A stretch of DNA of 10,025 bases from Halovenus sp. (GTDB lineage: Archaea; Halobacteriota; Halobacteria; Halobacteriales; Haloarculaceae): assembly GCA_028275145.1 (NCBI GenBank), contig JAQCNG010000171.1, positions 1-10,025 of the forward strand, in the 5' to 3' direction. Below the pieces are notes generated by a model. The model did not search any database. It was not told the DNA's origin and saw only the letters and a program-made list of their open reading frames with translations. Position 1 is the stretch's first letter, and every line of letters starts with the position of its first letter. The translations under genes were made by a program, and so were the position numbers. Positions 5,259 to 10,025 of this stretch are shown here, one piece after another.

Positions 5259-5275
5259 GGTTTGTAATGAAGGTT
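5250..5275. promoter_or_regulatory. Perfect 9-bp inverted repeat at the small ORF start
   Basis: AACCTTCAT (5250-5258) and ATGAAGGTT (5267-5275) are exact reverse complements around an 8-nt spacer. On the minus strand the downstream arm contains the ATG at 5258. The upstream arm begins about where transcription should start, given the box at 5300-5305. It could be an operator dyad or a 5'-terminal mRNA hairpin that buries the first start codon. Confidence 0.6.
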
Positions 5276-5299
5276 CTGCCTGAACCGTCGAGCCAGGCC

Positions 5300-5307
5300 G
5301 TAATAAA
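5300..5307 (-). promoter_or_regulatory. TATA box of the small acidic ORF
   Basis: The minus strand reads TTTATTAC, the most A/T-rich octamer between the small ORF and the dehydrogenase gene. It predicts transcription from about 5275, leaving a 16-nt leader to ATG 5258 or 37 nt to ATG 5237. Confidence 0.45.
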
Positions 5308-5359
5308 TGTAATGGTCGTTAATGCGGTCTCGCCGGTATCGGGCGCGTGGCCGGTCAGT

Positions 5360-6424
5360 TCAGGGCCGGAGTGAGACGCGCTCGCCCGCCCGGTCGGCCT
5401 CGTAGACAGCCATCATCGTCTCGACGTCCGCGAGTCCGTCCCGGCCGTCGGGTTCGGGTTGCTGGCCGGTCAGCAGACAGTGGGCAAAGTAATCGAACTC
5501 CTCGCGGGTCTCGTCCCGGCCGACGTCCTCGAAGACCGCGCGGCCGGCGTCGGTTTCGACGACGAGTGTGCGCTCGCGTCGGGGCTGGAACGCCTCGCAG
5601 AGTCGCACGGTGCCCGCGGTGCCGTCGAGCGCGAGAGACGCCTTCGACCGGCCGGTGAGCGTCGCCGCGAAGTTGCCGACCGCACCGGGGAATCGCACGC
5701 TGAAATCGACGTGCTCGTCCACCTCGTCGACTGGCCCGGACTGCCGGGTCTCCCCCTGGACGGCGACCGGTTCGGCGTCGAGCAGATACCGGGTCGTGTT
5801 GAGCGGGTAGACCCCGACGTCCATCAGCGCGCCGCCACCGGCGAGGCGGCTGTCGAGTCGCCACTGGTCCGGTCCGCGGGACCCCCCGAGCACGTCGTAG
5901 CTGAAATCGCCGAAGGCCCGCGTCACCGTGCCGAGTTCGCCCGCCCCAACCGCCTCGCGGAGACGGCGCACGACGGGGTCGGTCTGCATCCGGTAGGCGG
6001 TCATCAACGTCACCCCGGCCGCCTCGCAGGCCTCGACGAGTCGCCGGGCCCGGTCGACGGTCACCTCCAGCGGTTTCTCGCAGACAACGGCCTTGCCGTG
6101 GCTCGCGGCCGCCTCGACGTGGGGGAGATGCAACCGGTTTGGCGTTGCGACGTAGACGGCGTCGTAGGCATCGGTCGCCGCGCCCTCGGTGTAGGCCTCG
6201 TAGTCGACCGTCCGGACGTCGTACTCGTCGGCGACAGCGCGGCGCGTCTCGGGCGTGCCGGAGACGCCGACGGTGAACGTGCAGTAGTCGCCGGCCTCGA
6301 TTGCCGGCACGGAGACGTTGCGGCCGTAGTTGCCCAGGCCGACAACCGCCATCCGGACCTGGCCGTCGGGGTCGGTGTCCCAGTCACGGTGCTCGAAGTC
6401 CTCGATCGAGTCCAGCAGCGCCAT
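5360..6424 (-). CDS. gfo6: Gfo/Idh/MocA oxidoreductase, probable D-xylose 1-dehydrogenase (Gfo6-like)
   Basis: A 354-residue NAD(P)-dependent dehydrogenase. The Rossmann fold begins at MAVVGLGNYGRNVSVPAI (25-42) with GLGNYG as dinucleotide loop. AVYVATPNRLH (89-99) and the family signature CEKP (115-118, catalytic Lys117) follow, then the substrate-domain motif GGGALMDVGVYPLN (196-209) with Asp202 and Tyr206, as in the glucose-fructose oxidoreductase branch rather than the usual His. The extension MALLDSIEDFEHRDW before the Rossmann fold and the segment MTAYRMQTDP match what I know of haloarchaeal xylose dehydrogenase, which starts oxidative pentose degradation by making xylonolactone. Substrate specificity is inferred; glucose or another aldose is possible. 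No sugar-pathway genes lie beside it, so context does not help. A T-rich patch at about 6443-6456 may be its TATA region, giving a near-leaderless mRNA. Confidence 0.9.
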   Translation of the reverse strand: MALLDSIEDFEHRDWDTDPDGQVRMAVVGLGNYGRNVSVPAIEAGDYCTFTVGVSGTPETRRAVADEYDVRTVDYEAYTEGAATDAYDAVYVATPNRLHLPHVEAAASHGKAVVCEKPLEVTVDRARRLVEACEAAGVTLMTAYRMQTDPVVRRLREAVGAGELGTVTRAFGDFSYDVLGGSRGPDQWRLDSRLAGGGALMDVGVYPLNTTRYLLDAEPVAVQGETRQSGPVDEVDEHVDFSVRFPGAVGNFAATLTGRSKASLALDGTAGTVRLCEAFQPRRERTLVVETDAGRAVFEDVGRDETREEFDYFAHCLLTGQQPEPDGRDGLADVETMMAVYEADRAGERVSLRP

Positions 6425-6475
6425 ACCGGATAGTCGACCCGGAAAGACAAAAACAAACGGGGCAGACGACGCCGG

Positions 6476-8266
6476 TCAGGAGAGCTGTTCGAACTCGTCG
6501 AGATACTGGTCGTACACGTCCGTTGCCTGCTCGATCGGCTGGCTGTCGGTCATGTCGACGCCGGCGTCGCCGAGCAGTTCCAGCGGGTAGCCGTGTGACC
6601 CGCGCTGGAGAAACTCCCGGTAGCGCCGGGCGGCGGAGTCACCCTCCTCACGGATTGCCTCGACGAGCGCCACCGCGGCGGCGATACCCGTCGAGTACTG
6701 GTAGACGTAGAATGAGTAGTAGAAGTGGGGGATGCGCATCCACTCGCGGGCGATGCGGTCGTCGAGCACCGCGGGTTCGTAGTAGTCACCTTTCAGGTCG
6801 CGGTACAGCGCGTCGAGACGGTCGCCCGTCAGCGCCTCGCCCTCCGCCGAGAGTTCGTGTGCCCGCTGCTCGAACTCGGCGAACATCGTCTGTCGGAACA
6901 GCGTCGAGCGGAACCGCTCCAGGTACTCGTTGAGGATGTGCCGGCGGAGCTGCTCGTCCTCGACGGTGTCGAGCAGGTAGTGGGTCAGCAGTGTCTCGTT
7001 GACCGTCGAGGCAATCTCCGCGATGAAGATGGTGTAGTCGGCGTAGACGTACGGCTGGGCGTCGCTGGCCAGTTCCGAGTGCATCGAGTGGCCGAGTTCG
7101 TGTGCCAGCGTGAACATCGAGGAGACGTCGTCCTGGTAGTTCATCAGGATGTACGGCTGTGAGTCGTAGGTGCCACTGCTGTAGGCACCGGAGCGTTTGC
7201 CCTCGGTCTCGTAGACGTCGACCCACCGCGAGTTCAGCCCCTCGGCCATCCGGGACTGGTAGGCCTCGCCGAGCGGTTCGACCGCCTCGATAACGTACTC
7301 GCGGGCCTGCTCGTAGGGGAGGTCCGGACTCTCGCCCTCGACCATCGGCGTGTAGATATCCCACATCCGCAGCTCGTCGAGGTCACGGGCCTCGCGCTTG
7401 AGCTCGGCGTGCCGGTGCAGGTTGTCGAGGTTCTCGCGGACGGTATCGACCAGTGTGTCGTAGACGTCGACGGGGATGTTCGGCCCGGCGAGCGAGGCCT
7501 CCCGGGCGGTATCGAAGTTGCGCGCGGCCGCGAGTTTCTGGTCTTTCGTGACGTTCTTCCGAAAGGAGGTGCCGACGGCGTTGCTCACGGTGTCCCACTC
7601 GTCGTAGAACGCCTCGTAGGTGCGCTGTCGGAACGCCCGGTCGGGGTGTTTCTGGAGCGTGGTGAAGTTGCTGAGCGTGATCGGTCGCTCGCCGCCGTCG
7701 GGCCCCTCGACGGTCGGAAACTCCATGTCGGCGTTGGTCAGCATCTGGTACACCTCGCCGGGTGCGTTCGTCACCTCGCCGAGTTCGGCCAGCAGGCTCT
7801 CGATCTCGGGCGAGCGGGTGTGTGGTTTCATCCGCAACACGTCGTCGATGTAGTGCTCGTACTCGCGGAGCGCGGGTTCGGCGTCCATCATCGCCTCGAG
7901 TTCATCCCGGTCGAGCTCCTGGAGTTCGGGTTCGATGAAACTCGCCGCGCTCCCGGCGGCCGAGGATAGCGACTGCGACCGGGTCGCCATCGCCTGTGCC
8001 TCGTCGTCGCGGGTGTCCTCGTCGCGGCGCATCCGGGCGTACGCGCTCACGTTGTCGACGGCCCGCATCACCGACTCGTGGACCTCGAACAGTTCGAGGA
8101 GTGTCCCGGCGTCCGCCGTGGCACGACCCTCGAAGGCCCGCAGTTCGTCGAGTCGATTCTGTGCCTCCTCGTAGGCCTGCTCCCAGTCGTCGTCGCTCGC
8201 GAACAGCGACCCGAGTTCCCACTTGTACTCCTGCTCGATGTCTTCACGTTCTGATACTGAACTCAT
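6476..8266 (-). CDS. pepF: Oligoendopeptidase F (M3B metallopeptidase)
   Basis: A 596-residue cytoplasmic zinc peptidase that cleaves short peptides, probably in peptide turnover. The active-site motif HELGH is at 389-393 within TLAHELGHSMHSELA, with the third zinc ligand Glu417 in FIAEIASTVNETLL, the spacing expected for family M3. The N-terminal helical domain (about 1-200, very acidic) includes the PepF-type lobe. The C-terminal catalytic helices contain FRQTMFAEFEQRAH (458-471 region) and HFYYSFYVYQYSTG, near-invariant in PepF. The length matches the family (about 600). The start at 8266 gives MSSVSERED and is supported by a TATTAC box 28 nt upstream, so the transcript is probably leaderless. 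It is divergent from purNH with a 137-bp shared gap. It ends 51 bp before the dehydrogenase gene; co-transcription is possible, but a separate promoter-like patch exists. Confidence 0.96.
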   Translation of the reverse strand: MSSVSEREDIEQEYKWELGSLFASDDDWEQAYEEAQNRLDELRAFEGRATADAGTLLELFEVHESVMRAVDNVSAYARMRRDEDTRDDEAQAMATRSQSLSSAAGSAASFIEPELQELDRDELEAMMDAEPALREYEHYIDDVLRMKPHTRSPEIESLLAELGEVTNAPGEVYQMLTNADMEFPTVEGPDGGERPITLSNFTTLQKHPDRAFRQRTYEAFYDEWDTVSNAVGTSFRKNVTKDQKLAAARNFDTAREASLAGPNIPVDVYDTLVDTVRENLDNLHRHAELKREARDLDELRMWDIYTPMVEGESPDLPYEQAREYVIEAVEPLGEAYQSRMAEGLNSRWVDVYETEGKRSGAYSSGTYDSQPYILMNYQDDVSSMFTLAHELGHSMHSELASDAQPYVYADYTIFIAEIASTVNETLLTHYLLDTVEDEQLRRHILNEYLERFRSTLFRQTMFAEFEQRAHELSAEGEALTGDRLDALYRDLKGDYYEPAVLDDRIAREWMRIPHFYYSFYVYQYSTGIAAAVALVEAIREEGDSAARRYREFLQRGSHGYPLELLGDAGVDMTDSQPIEQATDVYDQYLDEFEQLS

Positions 8267-8291
8267 CGGCCGTGTTACGAGCGAAGAACCC

Positions 8292-8297
8292 GTAATA
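8292..8297 (-). promoter_or_regulatory. TATA box of pepF
   Basis: TATTAC on the minus strand (GGTATTACGGG context) is centred about 28 nt from the pepF ATG, predicting leaderless transcription. It stands out against the GC-rich divergent gap. Confidence 0.6.
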
Positions 8298-8372
8298 CCG
8301 TCGGTTGCTGTTCGCCCGCACGGCGTTCACCGGCGGCAGCGGAACGGGGGTCCGGCCCGCGGGTATCGCAAC

Positions 8373-8378
8373 CTCTTT
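8373..8378 (+). promoter_or_regulatory. Weak TATA-like element of purNH
   Basis: CTCTTT is centred about 28 nt upstream of the ATG at 8404. It is a poor TATA box, but it is the best-placed one and would again give a leaderless mRNA. An alternative is GGGTATCGC around 8361-8369, which would start the RNA near 8392 and include two extra upstream ATGs. Confidence 0.3.
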
Positions 8379-8403
8379 GCGCTCACCACACAGGTATGTA
8401 TGT

Positions 8404-10025
8404 ATGAAACTGGCGGGTCTGGCGAGCAACCGCGGGCGCAACCTGATGAACATCGCCGACCGGGTACCTGGCGGCGCGACGCTCTCGGTCGTACTGGCAA
8501 ACACCGCCGACGCGCCGGCGCTCGACCGGGCGAGCGACCAGGGCATCCCGACCGAGACGGTCGTCCGACCGGACGGGGAGTCCCGCCGCGAGCACGAGCG
8601 CCGCGTACTCGACGCGCTCGACCCCTACGAGTTCGACCTCGTCTGTCTGGACGGCTACATGCGCATCCTCTCGGACACGTTCCTCGACCGGGCGCCCACG
8701 ACGCTGAACGTTCACCCCTCGCTGCTGCCCGCGTTCCCCGGCACGGACGCCTGGGGCGACGCGCTCGACGCCGGCGTCTCCGTGACCGGATGTACGGTCC
8801 ACGTGGTCACCGACGCAACCGACGACGACGGCGCTGTTGTCGAGGCGGAGATAGACGCCGGCCCGATTGTCACGCAGGAACCGGTTTCGGTCTACGAGGG
8901 AGACAGCCGCGACCAACTCAAACAGCGGGTGCTCCACGAGGGGGAGTTCCGGGCCTATCCGCGTGCTGTCCGGTGGTTCGCCGGGGACTGTGTGACCGTC
9001 GACCGCGAGAGCGGTGTCGTCCACGTCGACGAGGATACCGGCGGGCAGTTCCCGGAGCGTCGCGTCGAGCGCCACGACCACGCCAGGGCGCTTCGCTACG
9101 GCGAGAACCCACATCAGGAGGCCGCGCTGTACGCCGACCCGACCGACGAACCCAGTGTCGTCACGGCCGACCAGTTGAACGAGGGGGCAAAGGGGATGTC
9201 CTACAACAACTACAACGACGCCGACGCGGCGCTGGGTCTGGTCCGGGAGTTCACCGACCCGGCGGCGGCGGTCATCAAGCACACCAACCCGGCCGGTTGT
9301 GCGACCGCCGACTCGCTGGCGACGGCCTACGACCGCGCGCTGGCGACAGACCCGATGAGCGCCTTCGGCGGTATCGTGGCGCTCAACCGCGAGTGTGACG
9401 CCGCCACCGCCGGGGCAATCGTCGACTCGTTCAAGGAGGTGGTGCTCGCACCCGGCTACACCGACGACGCGCTCGACGTGCTGTTCGGCAAGAACAACCT
9501 CCGGGTGCTCGATGTGGGTGGGTTCGGGCCGGTCGGAGACACCGACAGGAGCGACCCGCCGCTCGTCGAGAACGACCTCACGGGTGGGCGACTCGTCCAG
9601 GAGCGGGACGACCAGCGACTCACCCGCGCGGACCTCGAGGTGGTGACCGAGCGCGAACCCACCGGCGAACAGGTCGAGACGATGCTGTTTGCCTGGCAGA
9701 CGATGAAACACGTCAAATCGAACGGGATTCTCTTCGCGAAAGGCACCGAAACCGTGGGCGTCGGGATGGGGCAGGTCTCCCGGGTCGACGCGGTTCGACT
9801 GGCCGCGATGAAAGCCGACGAACACGCCGAACAGAAGCGTGCCGAGGGCGCGGTGATGGCCTCGGACGCCTTCTTCCCGTTCCCCGACGGGGTCGAAGTC
9901 GCCGCCGAGGCGGGCATCGAGGCGGTTATCCAGCCCGGCGGCTCGAAAAACGACGACGCCGTTATCGAGGCCGCCGACGAACTCGGACTGGCGATGGCTC
10001 TGACCGGCCAGCGGGCGTTCCGTCA
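8404..10025 (+). CDS. purNH: PurN-PurH fusion: GAR formyltransferase / AICAR formyltransferase (3' end cut)
   Basis: Two formyl transfers of purine synthesis in one chain. Residues 1 to about 195 are a glycinamide ribonucleotide formyltransferase: CLDGYMRILS (81-90), then NVHPSLLPAFPG (102-113) with catalytic Asn102 and His104, and EIDAGPIV with Asp151. Residues from about 225 are AICAR formyltransferase: RYGENPHQ (231-238), KGMSYNNYNDADAAL (273-287), IKHTNPAGCA (291-300) with the catalytic Lys-His pair, and MSAFGGIVALNRE (328-340). The IMP cyclohydrolase domain found N-terminal to AICARFT in bacterial PurH is absent; haloarchaea are known to use the separate PurO. The window ends after QRAFR and a partial codon; family members end in about this way, so only one or two residues plus the stop are probably missing. 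The start at 8404 is the only one of three overlapping ATGs (8396, 8400, 8404) in this frame. Confidence 0.95.
   Translation, partial: MKLAGLASNRGRNLMNIADRVPGGATLSVVLANTADAPALDRASDQGIPTETVVRPDGESRREHERRVLDALDPYEFDLVCLDGYMRILSDTFLDRAPTTLNVHPSLLPAFPGTDAWGDALDAGVSVTGCTVHVVTDATDDDGAVVEAEIDAGPIVTQEPVSVYEGDSRDQLKQRVLHEGEFRAYPRAVRWFAGDCVTVDRESGVVHVDEDTGGQFPERRVERHDHARALRYGENPHQEAALYADPTDEPSVVTADQLNEGAKGMSYNNYNDADAALGLVREFTDPAAAVIKHTNPAGCATADSLATAYDRALATDPMSAFGGIVALNRECDAATAGAIVDSFKEVVLAPGYTDDALDVLFGKNNLRVLDVGGFGPVGDTDRSDPPLVENDLTGGRLVQERDDQRLTRADLEVVTEREPTGEQVETMLFAWQTMKHVKSNGILFAKGTETVGVGMGQVSRVDAVRLAAMKADEHAEQKRAEGAVMASDAFFPFPDGVEVAAEAGIEAVIQPGGSKNDDAVIEAADELGLAMALTGQRAFR

Larger units (their letters stand above)
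8267..8403. other. Divergent pepF-purNH intergenic region
   Basis: 137 bp without a convincing gene. It holds the pepF TATA box near its left end and the weak purNH element near its right end. The middle (about 8300-8360) is GC-rich, and I see no clear operator dyad. Just before purNH, GTATGTATGTATG places ATGs in all three frames; the first encodes only MYV and stops in an ATGA overlap with the true start. Confidence 0.7.

Noticed and set aside
4633..5275. Integrated provirus or plasmid bounded by att sites
   Set aside because: The distance between tRNA-tail copies is too small for cargo, and no integrase, replication or structural gene is present. Only a scar or a satellite is supported.
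5312..5374. 20-codon plus-strand ORF starting at ATG 5312
   Set aside because: No promoter at the right distance, runs antisense into the dehydrogenase end, and nothing distinctive in the peptide.
5459..6433. Plus-strand open frame of 324 codons
   Set aside because: Antisense to the Gfo/Idh/MocA gene, a typical GC-driven shadow with no promoter.
8383..9825. Long open frame (480 codons) on the minus strand
   Set aside because: Fully antisense to purNH, which has all its catalytic motifs. GC-rich third positions keep the opposite frame open; no family features.

Overview
The window reads as chromosomal DNA of a halophilic archaeon (class Halobacteria). The sequence is GC-rich and the encoded proteins are strongly acidic (Asp/Glu-rich, Lys-poor). 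Several A/T-rich boxes sit about 25-29 nt upstream of start codons, as expected for leaderless haloarchaeal transcripts. The gene set also fits this group: a bacterial-type NAD-dependent DNA ligase, a PurN-PurH fusion, a Gfo6-like sugar dehydrogenase and an M3B oligoendopeptidase. I cannot assign a genus from sequence alone.

Layout. 1-1847 (+): 3' part of ligA. 1895-2505 (+): a possible 19-codon leaderless uORF that overlaps, by ATGA, the start of a NUDIX hydrolase. 2518-3222 (-): a TVP38/VTT-type membrane protein convergent with the NUDIX gene. 3223-3503: intergenic, with two direct repeats near the promoter and a 24-bp tandem repeat. 3504-4343 (-): a conserved-looking protein with a glycoside-hydrolase-like motif. 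4436-4510 (-): a 24-residue single-span membrane microprotein with a well-placed TATA box. 4633-4706 (+): tRNA-Lys(CTT). 4687-5058: tandem duplications bounded by copies of the tRNA 3' end, one carrying a 101-bp palindrome-rich insertion. 5097-5258 (-): a small acidic ORF behind a perfect inverted repeat. 5360-6424 (-): Gfo/Idh/MocA dehydrogenase. 6476-8266 (-): oligoendopeptidase F. 8404-10025 (+): PurN-PurH fusion, cut by the window edge probably within one or two codons of its end.

Most protein genes are unrelated housekeeping or catabolic functions with their own promoters; no long operon is evident. pepF and purNH are divergent and share a 137-bp promoter region. The most unusual segment is 4633-5275. 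There the tRNA-Lys tail is reiterated in direct and inverted orientation, next to a nested palindrome and two small genes that length-based gene callers would easily miss. It looks like the footprint of repeated recombination or integration at a tRNA, but no integrase or mobile-element protein is in the window. I do not see a clearly new multi-gene system. The candidates for new biology are the repeat cluster, the microproteins and the upstream ORFs.
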